IMG/VR virus record: IMGVR_UViG_3300049737_000165
Span: 1-26,617 of that record
Strand: one strand, 5' to 3'
Length of the DNA stretch: 26,617 bases
DNA from: a virus
In this document: in pieces, positions 1-5,945 of the stretch
How positions within the stretch are numbered: position 1 is the first letter of the stretch
Layout of the letters: the number at the start of each line of letters is the position of its first letter
The notes under the pieces: generated by a model
The model's database searches: none
Told to the model about the DNA's origin: nothing
What the model saw: the letters and a program-made list of their open reading frames with translations, nothing else
Position numbers and translations under genes: made by a program

Positions 1-163
1 ACCATGAAGTAGCAACTAATTTACCTATTTCTAATGCACTACCCATAGCAATAATTGGTACAACTGCACCAGCGAATAAAGTGGATAAACCTACAATAGA
101 ATAGCCAGCGGCTATTACAGATATAGAAATCGCACTTAAAAATGTTATTATAATTGTCAACAT
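1..163 (-). CDS. Membrane protein, partial (5' end of gene only)
   Basis: The first 54 codons of a gene that runs off the left edge. The start ATG at 161-163 has an AGGA ribosome site that overlaps the stop codon of the upstream lysin gene. The visible peptide is almost wholly hydrophobic: a segment at residues 1-24, a short break, then a second at about 26-45 with the pattern PIIAMGSALEIGK. This resembles the N-terminus of a multi-pass membrane protein common in tailed phages, with two helices followed by a soluble part, but I cannot see the rest. Function unknown. Its place after the peptidoglycan hydrolase makes a lysis or envelope role possible, but nothing in the sequence proves it. Confidence 0.7.
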   Translation of the reverse strand, partial: MLTIIITFLSAISISVIAAGYSIVGLSTLFAGAVVPIIAMGSALEIGKLVATSW

Positions 164-170
164 ATAAATC

Positions 171-821
171 CTAATTTATTTTTGGTATATCGTAATCTTC
201 TCTTAACTTCTTAATAATACTTCTTAACTTCGGAAAGTATTTTTTATCAGCTGCATATGCACCAAGTGTTTCAACATATTGTAAAGAATCTTCTATACCG
301 TTATCTCTTAATTCTCTGTACTTTTCATAAGCACTACCATTATTTATGATATTAATATAATGTTGTACAGAATCACATTCATGCATATAAACTCTAACAC
401 CCCATTTTTTAGGATTATTACTAGGCAACATATGTGGTTCTCGTAGGTCATATGTACGAACACCAAATAAGTTTTTACCTTCTAAAGCAAATCTACTATT
501 ACCCCAACCACTTTCTAAAGCCGCCTGTGCTAATAGTATTTCAAGATTTACAGGATATATGTCTGTTGTTGTATTGTAAATATAGTTTACACAAGCGCCA
601 ACACTATTGATAAATGTTTGATTGTTTTCTCTTTCAAAATCTGGCCTAGTGTATGTGGTAATTTTTTCTAAGGTTTCCACCACTTCTTCTATTTGAAGTT
701 CTTGTTTTGCGTGGAGCGCCTCATCTTTTTCTGCTGATACGGTGTACCAGATACCAAAAACAAACAAGATGACCGTTACAGCCATCAATGTTTGAAGTAT
801 TGTTTTTATTTTTGCAAGCAT
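171..821 (-). CDS. Bax-like / GH73 glucosaminidase (probable phage lysin)
   Basis: A 216-residue peptidoglycan hydrolase of the Bax/FlgJ-C glucosaminidase (GH73) family, which cuts the N-acetylglucosaminyl linkage of murein. An N-terminal membrane segment spans about residues 8-28. A linker follows, then the catalytic domain with LLAQAALESGWGNSRFA at 96-112, where Glu103 is the expected acid, and GKNLFG at 115-120, a classic mark of the family. The uncleaved hydrophobic N-terminus suggests a membrane-tethered or signal-anchor-release lysin acting in the periplasm. Its start follows the upstream stop by two bases' gap, with a weak AAGAG site. Neighbours are small membrane or unknown proteins. 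Lysis is inferred from family and context; a role in entry or virion assembly is the alternative. Confidence 0.85.
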   Translation of the reverse strand: MLAKIKTILQTLMAVTVILFVFGIWYTVSAEKDEALHAKQELQIEEVVETLEKITTYTRPDFERENNQTFINSVGACVNYIYNTTTDIYPVNLEILLAQAALESGWGNSRFALEGKNLFGVRTYDLREPHMLPSNNPKKWGVRVYMHECDSVQHYINIINNGSAYEKYRELRDNGIEDSLQYVETLGAYAADKKYFPKLRSIIKKLREDYDIPKIN

Positions 822-822
822 G

Positions 823-1149
823 TTAGGCTCTTTTGATTATTATATAATCGTAACTTGATATAGATTCTGGTTCATTTTCACCATACTCTGACCAAGTACC
901 TATCTCTATGTCTTTGTTCTTCTTTTGAAAGAATTGCAAATCAGGCCTATCAATGTATTTTGACATGTTTTTAAATATCTTTTCAGATTGTTTTTCTGTA
1001 AAATTATTTGCAACATCTGTTGACCAATTGCCTGTGTAATAGGTCATTTTGTTTTCACAACCACTAATGAAGTGGTCTAGTTTTTTAGGGACGCCACTTA
1101 TTACCGATTTAAGGTAGTGGTCCAGTTCTTTTGATTTAGTTTGTGCCAT
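823..1149 (-). CDS. Conserved-looking phage protein, unknown function
   Basis: A 108-residue soluble protein I do not recognise. The start is well supported by AAGGAG eight to nine bases upstream. The N-terminal half is basic and helical in character; the C-terminal half has the run DRPDLQFFQKKN and ends in a strand-like YDYIIIKRA. There is no signal peptide and no membrane segment. It lies between another unknown ORF and the Bax-like lysin in a tight run, so it is probably cotranscribed with both. A TATAAATG sequence, close to a T4 late promoter, sits at 1167-1174 just ahead of its ribosome site and might add late expression. Confidence 0.8.
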   Translation of the reverse strand: MAQTKSKELDHYLKSVISGVPKKLDHFISGCENKMTYYTGNWSTDVANNFTEKQSEKIFKNMSKYIDRPDLQFFQKKNKDIEIGTWSEYGENEPESISSYDYIIIKRA

Positions 1150-1169
1150 AATATAGTTCTCCTTCTCAT

Positions 1170-1469
1170 TTATAAACCTTTGATTAAAAATTTCTGAATT
1201 ACATTCTTAGTTGGTATAACGGTAGTATTACCACCATCTGACAACTCATTATGTTCATCATAATTATAATCACTCATCATCACATGTACATCTTTGTCTT
1301 GTTTTACAAGCCAACCAGTAGATACACAAATAGCCGGTTTGCTTTTCTGTATCTCTTTTAATGTACGCCAGCCAGAATCACTCTGTATATCCTCCCAATA
1401 TACCATATAGAAATCGAATTCAAATGGTATGCCTGGTAGCACATCTGACTTTGCTCTTTTTTTAGCCAC
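1170..1469 (-). CDS. Hypothetical protein, unknown function
   Basis: A 99-residue protein with a basic N-terminus (AKKRAKSD) followed by a compact domain rich in Trp and Tyr: FDFYMVYWEDI at about 18-28, STGWLVK at about 50-56, then an acidic loop and a C-terminal IPTKNVIQKFLIKGL. The layout suggests a small beta-rich fold, but I cannot name a family. It overlaps the end of the upstream exported-protein gene by eight bases, so translation is probably coupled. There are no cysteine pairs, membrane helices or known catalytic motifs. Confidence 0.75.
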   Translation of the reverse strand: MAKKRAKSDVLPGIPFEFDFYMVYWEDIQSDSGWRTLKEIQKSKPAICVSTGWLVKQDKDVHVMMSDYNYDEHNELSDGGNTTVIPTKNVIQKFLIKGL

Positions 1470-1761
1470 TTATTTCTTTCTTGTAAGTTTCATCTGCTTT
1501 CATTCTTAACTCAGCAGCTATGCTTTCTAAAATAGATGGTAAATGTTTTTCAATAACATCTGTCATCTCTAAAGAAAACTTATATGCTAGTTTAGTCATC
1601 TCTGCCTCTAATACCGACATATCTACACCGTTACCAGAAACATTTTCTTTTATAACATGTGCTAAAACAGCTGTGTTATAATCGTCTGCTTTTGCAATAT
1701 TTGAAAGACCAAACCATAACATGGCATTCAAAACTACAACAAACATAACAAACTTTTTCAT
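1462..1761 (-). CDS. Small exported (signal-peptide) protein
   Basis: I place the start at the ATG ending at 1761, because AGAAAGGA lies just upstream and the product then opens with a textbook signal peptide: MKK, a hydrophobic core (residues 4-20) and an AKA|DD cleavage site after residue 25. A longer open frame to 1824 would read through the promoter and is rejected. The mature part (about 74 residues) is helical and charged, with a likely amphipathic stretch from residue 35 on, and ends in a basic tail. It is the first gene after the promoter at 1792-1820, so it should be made strongly and early. Periplasmic location is predicted; function unknown. Confidence 0.8.
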   Translation of the reverse strand: MKKFVMFVVVLNAMLWFGLSNIAKADDYNTAVLAHVIKENVSGNGVDMSVLEAEMTKLAYKFSLEMTDVIEKHLPSILESIAAELRMKADETYKKEISG

Positions 1762-1778
1762 AATATATCCTTTCTCAT

Positions 1779-1785
1779 TATTTAT
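1779..1785 (-). promoter_or_regulatory. T4-late-like ATAAATA element
   Basis: CATAAATA occurs on the minus strand between the sigma70-type promoter and the ribosome site of the exported-protein gene. T4 late promoters use TATAAATA, read by gp55. Similar elements occur at 1167-1174, 2443-2449, 24271-24277 and 26393-26399. In an AT-rich genome chance matches are common, so this is only a candidate. Confidence 0.25.
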
Positions 1786-1791
1786 GGATAC

Positions 1792-1820
1792 ATTATACAC
1801 TAATTGGACCATAGAGTCAA
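1792..1820 (-). promoter_or_regulatory. Strong sigma70-type promoter
   Basis: On the minus strand TTGACT (1815-1820) is followed after exactly 17 bases by TATAAT (1792-1797), a near-perfect vegetative promoter. Transcription should begin near 1785, leaving a leader of about 24 bases that carries AGAAAGGA before the ATG at 1761. It should drive the exported protein and the genes running to the left edge, including the lysin. Four similar promoters occur at 4792, 7145, 8708 and 23619. Confidence 0.85.
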
Positions 1821-1824
1821 GCAC

Positions 1825-1861
1825 TTTTTTGCTTATTTTTGCGTTTTTTTATGTTTTTTTT
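1825..1861 (-). promoter_or_regulatory. Phased A-tracts upstream of the promoter (UP element / bend)
   Basis: Four A-tracts on the minus strand (1825-1830, 1836-1840, 1844-1850, 1854-1861) have right-hand ends 10, 10 and 11 bases apart, in phase with the helix. They sit directly behind the -35 box. Such tracts are known to bend DNA and to bind the RNA polymerase alpha subunit. A TGTCGCAGC motif follows at 1866-1874. The same layout recurs at 8739-8798. Confidence 0.7.
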
Positions 1862-1883
1862 GATGGCTGCGACAGTTTTGTCA

Positions 1884-2405
1884 CTACTCCGGTCGTACAA
1901 ATTTGTCATTCCAACCAAATGCCTCTTTGACAACTGATTCGGTAAGACCTTTATACATTTTATTCAACGATTTGTTCTTCATACCAAGTAAGACCTTTGC
2001 CTCGTCTTGATGAAGACCCTCTAACATTTGAATAAACATTTTTTCTTTTTGTACTTTGTTAGTAGCATTATCAGCGCCTTTTACGAAATGCCATAGTCTT
2101 TTAGATTCGTTTCTTAATAGACCATGTTCAGTTCCTATCGGAGCTTCGTTTGCCATGAATGGAGGGTCACCTGCTGGTAAATCCCATGCAATATTAGGGT
2201 CAAAAGCACCTTTCAATACTTGTTTAAGAGGCGCTGTTGCGTGTTCTTTTAATACTTGAATTTTTTTAGGTTTATCTTTTGCGTTATTGACTTTTTTTAG
2301 AATTTCAGACATTAATTCTACTGTCTGACCCATACCAGATGTGCCTTGATTTGTTTTCATAGCAGCTGGATTCATTAAATGTGGGTGTCTTGCTTGTTCG
2401 GCCAT
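1884..2405 (-). CDS. Conserved T4-like phage protein (DUF6433-like)
   Basis: A 173-residue protein with a textbook AAGGAG ribosome site. The central block reads NNAKDKPKKIQVLKEH, then GAFDPNIAWDLPAGDPPF at about 67-84, then a helical C-terminal half with LLGMKNKSLNKMYKGLT. I recognise this layout as a family of unknown function carried by marine T4-like phages, annotated from memory as DUF6433; the number should be verified. No catalytic motif is apparent. The KPKKIxVL and LPxGxPPF blocks suggest a conserved binding role. It is the last gene before the phased A-tract promoter region. The upstream ATAAATA (2443-2449) may give late expression. Confidence 0.85.
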   Translation of the reverse strand: MAEQARHPHLMNPAAMKTNQGTSGMGQTVELMSEILKKVNNAKDKPKKIQVLKEHATAPLKQVLKGAFDPNIAWDLPAGDPPFMANEAPIGTEHGLLRNESKRLWHFVKGADNATNKVQKEKMFIQMLEGLHQDEAKVLLGMKNKSLNKMYKGLTESVVKEAFGWNDKFVRPE

Positions 2406-2441
2406 AATTTCTCCTTCAGTTTGAATATATATTCGATAATA

Positions 2442-2651
2442 TTATTTATCCATAAAATTTCGTTTAGAATACCAATCATAAAATGCCTTGTCCGTAAACA
2501 ATTCTGCTATCTCGTTTGCTGGTACTTGGTCTGATTTTATACATGTTTCTAATGATTCATACTCGTAGGTATCTACCTTTCGAGTCATTTTTCTATCTTT
2601 GTTAGACTCTGCCAATGTTCTAACTAACCTTTCTTGTTTAACAATTGTCAT
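2442..2651 (-). CDS. Hypothetical small protein
   Basis: A 69-residue soluble protein. The first ATG of the frame is at 2669, but the one at 2651 has AAAGGA at good spacing, so I use it; the upstream bases belong to the small membrane ORF. The sequence is charged and helical, with the basic stretch NKDRKMTRK and a C-terminal aromatic cluster FYDWYSKRNF. No family recognised. It overlaps the preceding 40-residue membrane-protein gene by 14 bases. Confidence 0.7.
   Translation of the reverse strand: MTIVKQERLVRTLAESNKDRKMTRKVDTYEYESLETCIKSDQVPANEIAELFTDKAFYDWYSKRNFMDK
2443..2449 (-). promoter_or_regulatory. T4-late-like ATAAATA element
   Basis: GATAAATA overlaps the stop codon of the 2442-2651 gene and lies about 40 bases before the start of the DUF6433-like gene, a workable distance for a late promoter. 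Sequence match only. Confidence 0.3.
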
Positions 2652-2760
2652 CTGGTGGTCCTTTATCATTATTGTCTTTATAGTTACTATCTAAATTTGT
2701 TAGTAAAAACCATAATACTATAATTGATACGGGTACACCAATAAAAAATAATCCTGTCAT
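2638..2760 (-). CDS. Tiny single-pass membrane protein (40 aa)
   Basis: A 40-residue frame that fills the gap between two genes exactly. Its ATG overlaps the upstream stop as TAATG, and its stop lies inside the next gene. Residues 3-20 form one hydrophobic helix (GLFFIGVPVSIIVLWFLL), followed by a polar acidic tail ending in DDNC. The ribosome site is weak (AGAAAG), so reinitiation after the upstream gene is likely. Small one-helix proteins of this kind are common in phage early and lysis regions. Function unknown. Confidence 0.6.
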   Translation of the reverse strand: MTGLFFIGVPVSIIVLWFLLTNLDSNYKDNNDKGPPDDNC

Positions 2761-2975
2761 TAAAACTTTCTAACAATATGTCTTCTTAATGCTCTAGTTA
2801 ATTCTTCCATTTTATCTATAATAGCAATTAAACTAGGGTCTGTAATATAATTTGTTTGTTCTTTTAATTTATCGTATTCTTTTAATGTTATCTGCACCAT
2901 TGGTGATAGGTCTCTACTACCCTCATTTTCCATGGTGGCGTCTAAGCCTCTTTGTTTCTCTTCGCTGTCTGTCAT
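2760..2975 (-). CDS. Hypothetical small protein
   Basis: A 71-residue protein with an AAAGG ribosome site. The N-terminus is acidic and probably disordered. The C-terminal half is helical and ends in a basic cluster (RALRRHIVRKF), with PSLIAIIDKMEEL before it, consistent with a short coiled-coil or dimerising helix. No family recognised. It follows the terminator hairpin at 3004-3026, so it may need its own promoter or readthrough. Confidence 0.7.
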   Translation of the reverse strand: MTDSEEKQRGLDATMENEGSRDLSPMVQITLKEYDKLKEQTNYITDPSLIAIIDKMEELTRALRRHIVRKF

Positions 2976-3000
2976 AAAAACCTTTGGTTAACCTAAATGA

Positions 3001-3026
3001 AAACGGAGGACCTGGGGCCCTCCGTC
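3001..3026 (-). terminator. Rho-independent terminator
   Basis: A perfect seven-base stem, ACGGAGG/CCTCCGT (3004-3010 and 3020-3026) with a nine-base GC-rich loop, is followed on the minus strand by TTTTCATTT. It lies 14 bases after the stop of the winged-helix-like gene. The GC-rich stem stands out in this AT-rich window. Confidence 0.75.
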
Positions 3027-3039
3027 TCCTGATTTTAAA

Positions 3040-3303
3040 TTATGCTGAGTAAGCGACTTGCTTACCAAACACAGCAGTAATACCAGCAGCTATAATAGCT
3101 TTTGATGGTGTTCCTACTCTGTAAGAAACGCCTTTAGAACCACGATTTTCATAAATCATCATTCCTTCGTTTCTAAGTTTACCAACCATTGCAGCTGGTG
3201 ACCTTAGGTCATATGTAGTTCTTAGTTGTTTCCAAGATACATCTGAACCTTTTGCAAAAAGATTTCTCACTTTTGCTGTTTTTGATAGTTTAGCTTTTGC
3301 CAT
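3040..3303 (-). CDS. Small winged-helix-like phage protein
   Basis: An 87-residue basic protein. The start at 3303 has AAAGGAG at ideal spacing. A second in-frame ATG at 3342 also has a ribosome site (AGAAAGGA) and would add 13 residues (MFNFLKTLKGDKV). The pattern is a helix (TAKVRNLFAKG), a second helix with WKQLRTTYDL, a third with PAAMVGKLRNEG and a beta-wing (MIYENRGSKGVSYRVG), the order of a small winged-helix DNA-binding domain. Similar short proteins are widespread in marine T4-like phages, with the C-terminal PSKAIIAAG block. It lies between an operator-like palindrome and its own terminator, so it may be a separately controlled single-gene unit. DNA binding and self-regulation are inference. 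Confidence 0.8.
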   Translation of the reverse strand: MAKAKLSKTAKVRNLFAKGSDVSWKQLRTTYDLRSPAAMVGKLRNEGMMIYENRGSKGVSYRVGTPSKAIIAAGITAVFGKQVAYSA

Positions 3304-3333
3304 AACTTTATCTCCTTTTAGGGTTTTTAAAAA

Positions 3334-3373
3334 ATTAAACATATGTTTAATGTCCTTTCTGTGAGTTTAATGT
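3334..3373 (-). promoter_or_regulatory. 18-bp perfect palindrome plus direct repeat (operator-like)
   Basis: The bases 3334-3351 form a perfect palindrome, ATTAAACATATGTTTAAT. The half-site ACATTAAAC (minus strand) recurs at 3365-3373, exactly 20 bases from the copy at 3345-3353, about two helix turns. The palindrome contains the alternative ATG at 3342. On the minus strand it is followed by six Ts, so it could also fold as a terminator or attenuator. A TTGCCT box lies upstream but has no good -10, so I do not call a promoter. Confidence 0.5.
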
Positions 3374-3425
3374 ACTCCTACAATTGCCAGGCAAAGCGTA
3401 CTTTAGTAGTTTGACCGGCGAATTC

Positions 3426-3905
3426 TTATTTGTCATTATCTGGTTCAAAATCAGGTGTAAAATGTACATCTGCCATGTCAGATAAATCTCTAACTTCATC
3501 CTCAATATCTTTTGAAAATGGTTTATGTGGTCTGTGTTTAATATCTAACAACTTACTATAATCTAATCTAGCAGATTTGTTTTTACCACTTGTGTTTAAT
3601 GTAACCATTTTATCTGTTAGTGTTTGAGCAGGATGTTTTTTGTTAAAATCACGGTAAACCAGTCCTCTGATTGTATCAATTACAAGTGCCAAGTCAGCCG
3701 TAAATGTCATTTGATTTGTTCTAATACCCATAGCTACAAACTTATCTAATAATTGATATGCGATATCGTCAACATTTCCTTCTACAAATTCTTTCGTCTG
3801 TTGTTCAACTAAACGATTGTGTTCCTTTGGGTCAACAGGATGTTGGACTTTTTCTTTGTCTTTAATTCTGTCTGTGGGAAATAGAATAATATTATCGTCA
3901 CTCAA
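3426..3905 (-). CDS. Conserved phage protein, unknown function
   Basis: A 159-residue acidic soluble protein that begins with a TTG codon seven bases after a strong AAAGGAGAG site; no ATG is available at that place. It overlaps the end of the glutaredoxin gene by eight bases. The middle block VDDIAYQLLDKFVAMGI and TADLALVIDTIRGLVYRDF is helical and resembles a family found in marine T4-like phages next to replication and redox genes. The tail is very acidic (DFEPDNDK). There are no catalytic motifs or membrane segments. Confidence 0.8.
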   Translation of the reverse strand: MSDDNIILFPTDRIKDKEKVQHPVDPKEHNRLVEQQTKEFVEGNVDDIAYQLLDKFVAMGIRTNQMTFTADLALVIDTIRGLVYRDFNKKHPAQTLTDKMVTLNTSGKNKSARLDYSKLLDIKHRPHKPFSKDIEDEVRDLSDMADVHFTPDFEPDNDK

Positions 3906-4167
3906 TTATCTCTCCTTTAAAGTTTACTTTACCTTTTTCATTAAAGTGTTCTACAAGTTGATTATAACCACCAATTAAATTTCCATCAATCTTAATCTGT
4001 GGCATTTGCCTCACATTCTTACCAATGTCTTCAATTAGTTTACTAGGGTCGGAATCAAAGTCTTTTTCTAAAGATTTTTCTTCGTATTCAAGGCCAAGAT
4101 TTTTTAGCAATGTTTTGGCCTTGTTACAATAAACACAATTGTTTTTACTATAAACTGTTATTGTCAT
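3898..4167 (-). CDS. Glutaredoxin
   Basis: An 89-residue glutaredoxin. The redox centre CVYC is at residues 11-14 after the first beta strand (ITVYSKNN). The cis-proline is Pro56 in RQMPQI, where most family members have TVP, and the glutathione-binding GG pair is at 66-67. It would pass electrons from glutathione to substrates in the cytoplasm, most obviously to the phage NrdA. T4 carries a comparable NrdC. Its start lies inside the end of the LPP20-like lipoprotein gene and its end overlaps the next gene, so it belongs to the unit driven by the promoter at 4792-4820. Identification is secure; the missing Thr before Met-Pro is a mild variation. Confidence 0.93.
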   Translation of the reverse strand: MTITVYSKNNCVYCNKAKTLLKNLGLEYEEKSLEKDFDSDPSKLIEDIGKNVRQMPQIKIDGNLIGGYNQLVEHFNEKGKVNFKGEIIE

Positions 4168-4774
4168 CTTTATTCTTTAGGTTGTCCCATGCCTTTTTAC
4201 TTTCATCATTTAGATTGTAAGCGTCAACAGCTTGTTCAATAGTGTAGTTATACATCTTATTAAACTTACCTAGAGGCAATCTCATACCTATCCATGTTCT
4301 ATAATAACCATTTTTAGTCATAGTTACATCTTGTGCAAATATCTCATAACCTCTTACAGGTGTATCAGTTATTTTATTTACAATAGCACTTTCAACTTCG
4401 GTCACTACAGTTTTTGTTTCAGTTTTACCAAGTTCTTTGATGAATTGTTTTGATTCTTTATTCATCTCACCCTTGATTATATCTGCCAATTCAGATTTAG
4501 CCATCATTTTAGCTTTCTCTATTGACAATTGTAAATCAGGAGAAACAGCTGTTGCAACACCATAGATACATTGCTTATCATTATCTTCACTTGTTAACCA
4601 TGAAGTATCACAAGCTTTTGATTCATTGATATCTGCCATGTACCACGCTGGTACTTTATCAACAGTATTACCTTTCTCTGATTTAATCTTATAGGTACTA
4701 TTCATACTAGAACAGGCACTTAGACCTACAATAGCTACAAGAGCACCTAATTTCATCATTTTATTTTTCATCAT
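4148..4774 (-). CDS. LPP20-like lipoprotein
   Basis: A 208-residue predicted lipoprotein. The signal peptide is short and basic (MMKNKMMK) and runs to a lipobox VGLSAC, with Cys21 the lipidated residue. The mature part carries YGVATAVSPDL, then the helical AKMMAKSELADIIKGEM, then GYYRTWIGMRLPLGKF, the order expected of the LPP20 family of outer-membrane lipoproteins. Four further cysteines may form disulfides. It starts about 11 bases after the predicted transcription start of the promoter at 4792-4820. It is the first of a group with glutaredoxin. Phage-encoded outer-membrane lipoproteins often block superinfection; that role is inferred here. Confidence 0.75.
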   Translation of the reverse strand: MMKNKMMKLGALVAIVGLSACSSMNSTYKIKSEKGNTVDKVPAWYMADINESKACDTSWLTSEDNDKQCIYGVATAVSPDLQLSIEKAKMMAKSELADIIKGEMNKESKQFIKELGKTETKTVVTEVESAIVNKITDTPVRGYEIFAQDVTMTKNGYYRTWIGMRLPLGKFNKMYNYTIEQAVDAYNLNDESKKAWDNLKNKDDNNSL

Positions 4775-4911
4775 ATTTTACTTTCCCTTACATTATATAC
4801 TAACTCTTGTATAAAGTCAAGCGTGGATTGAACATATGTCCAGGCATCCTCACTAGATACATCATACAGTATCACTAACACAAGAGCAACAATAATTAGA
4901 TATCTAATCAT
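4771..4911 (-). CDS. Small single-pass membrane protein (46 aa)
   Basis: A 46-residue frame with a strong GGGAGGTG ribosome site. Its ATG overlaps the stop of the upstream exported protein (TAATG), and its stop overlaps the ATG of the LPP20-like gene (ATGA). Residues 4-16 (YLIIVALVLVILY) form a membrane helix; the rest is an amphipathic, mildly acidic helix. The perfect junctions on both sides are the main support. The second half of the gene also contains the promoter for the lipoprotein downstream. Function unknown. Confidence 0.7.
   Translation of the reverse strand: MIRYLIIVALVLVILYDVSSEDAWTYVQSTLDFIQELVYNVRESKI
4792..4820 (-). promoter_or_regulatory. Strong sigma70-type promoter inside a small gene
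   Basis: On the minus strand TTGACT (4815-4820), 17 bases, TATAAT (4792-4797). The start site should be near 4785, about 11 bases before the ATG of the LPP20-like gene, with AAGGGAAAG in the short leader. It lies within the coding sequence of the 46-residue membrane protein. Confidence 0.8.
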
Positions 4912-5303
4912 TATTTCACCTCCCATTCACCATTTACATCTAAACAAACTTTTCCTGGTGATTTAAAAGCATGTTTATCCCGACTATAATATCGGCAATA
5001 TTCAGGTGTATTCACATCATGGTAATAAAATTGTGCAAATAAGTCCCAATAACCTGGGGTGTCAATGCCTCTCTTACCGTCAGCACACTCTAAAATTTCT
5101 CTTTTTGTAATAGTATCGCCTTTTTGTACTATTTCAATTTTTACAAAACAATATTGACCATCAGTTTTTTCTGGTGATATAGATTTAATTTTACTATGCA
5201 ATACTTGTTCACCTGCAACTGCAACTCCTGTTATGATTAAAAATATAATCATTATAAAAGTCCATGTTAAGTATCGTCTTTGATTATTCCAGGGGTCAAA
5301 CAT
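4911..5303 (-). CDS. Exported or membrane-anchored protein, unknown
   Basis: A 130-residue protein. A hydrophobic segment (residues 12-30) ends in GVAVAGE, so either signal peptidase cuts after residue 30 or the segment stays as an anchor. The rest is a compact extracytoplasmic domain with four cysteines, QYCFVKIEI, LECADG, EYCRYYSRD and VCLDVNGEWEV, suggesting two disulfides. The ten residues before the helix include Arg-Arg, fitting an N-in orientation. No family recognised. It belongs to the envelope-directed block started by the promoter at 7145-7173. Confidence 0.75.
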   Translation of the reverse strand: MFDPWNNQRRYLTWTFIMIIFLIITGVAVAGEQVLHSKIKSISPEKTDGQYCFVKIEIVQKGDTITKREILECADGKRGIDTPGYWDLFAQFYYHDVNTPEYCRYYSRDKHAFKSPGKVCLDVNGEWEVK

Positions 5304-5463
5304 ATTTTCTCAATTCTTCTATACTTTGTTTTGTATTATATATCTCTTCTTCAAGATTGTCAATGGTGGATTGCTTATTAGTAATTTCAATCTCCTCTTG
5401 CTTTTCTTTGACTTCGTTCTCTAATTGTTCTATTCTGTCATTATATCTATTTTGATATGTCAT
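5296..5463 (-). CDS. Small coiled-coil protein
   Basis: A 55-residue protein. The frame is open further upstream, but those codons lie inside the 17 kDa-type lipoprotein gene; the ATG at 5463 overlaps that gene's stop as ATGA and gives the natural start. Almost the whole product is a charged heptad-like helix (RIEQLENEVKEKQEEIEI and on), so it is probably a cytoplasmic dimer or trimer. There is no signal or membrane segment. It ends eight bases into the next gene. Function unknown. Confidence 0.65.
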   Translation of the reverse strand: MTYQNRYNDRIEQLENEVKEKQEEIEITNKQSTIDNLEEEIYNTKQSIEELRKYV

Positions 5464-5945
5464 GGTTTTTCTATCCATTGTCCGTCTGGTAATTGACAAG
5501 CAGTACCAAATACTACCTCTCTCTTGACGCCTCCGATACCAATTAATGGCCAACTACTAGTAATATCTACTGTTGCGTCATAATCTTTACACTTAATAGG
5601 TCCTTGTGTATATGACCTTGTAACATGAATAATACCTGAATTACCTGTTTGACTATTGTACCAATTTGTATAACTAGAACCTGAACCACTTGTGTTTAAA
5701 TGGTCTACAAATACAGCATTGTGTACATCATAATCTGATTTATACATTAATTCAGCACCTGCAAATCCTCCTAGTAAAGCACATGCACCAGTAACATAGG
5801 GGTCTGAAACACCTAATGATACACAACCTGCAACAGCTGAACCTGCACCGGCACCAGCACCAATATGTGTTCTATTAATCGAACTGCAATTGGTCAGGAA
5901 CACCAATGATAGTCCTAATAATAGTACCGATTGGATTGACTTCAT
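5460..5945 (-). CDS. 17 kDa surface-antigen-type lipoprotein
   Basis: A predicted outer-membrane lipoprotein of about 161 residues. The ATG at 5945 has AAGAAGG at good spacing; an ATG at 5960 overlaps the previous stop and is the alternative. The signal peptide ends in the lipobox FLTNC (Cys20). A glycine zipper follows (GAGAGAGSAVAG, then GGFAGAE). The C-terminal domain has CKDYDATVDI and FGTACQLPDGQWIEKP, matching the Cys and GTACRxPDGxW pattern of the rickettsial 17 kDa antigen family. That family is typical of Alphaproteobacteria, so this gene is the clearest host-derived item in the window. A role in changing the cell surface or excluding other phages is inferred. Confidence 0.82.
   Translation of the reverse strand: MKSIQSVLLLGLSLVFLTNCSSINRTHIGAGAGAGSAVAGCVSLGVSDPYVTGACALLGGFAGAELMYKSDYDVHNAVFVDHLNTSGSGSSYTNWYNSQTGNSGIIHVTRSYTQGPIKCKDYDATVDITSSWPLIGIGGVKREVVFGTACQLPDGQWIEKP

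Noticed and set aside
1762-1824. Longer N-terminus for the exported protein (start at 1824)
   Set aside because: The added codons cover the promoter, and the ATG at 1761 has the ribosome site and begins a proper signal peptide.
1861-1885. Terminator GTGACA/TGTCGC after the DUF6433-like gene
   Set aside because: The stem has a G-U pair and is followed by A-tracts, not Ts, on the transcribed strand.
3374-3425. Promoter TTGCCT with a downstream ATTAAA
   Set aside because: The -10 matches the consensus at only three of six positions; not called.
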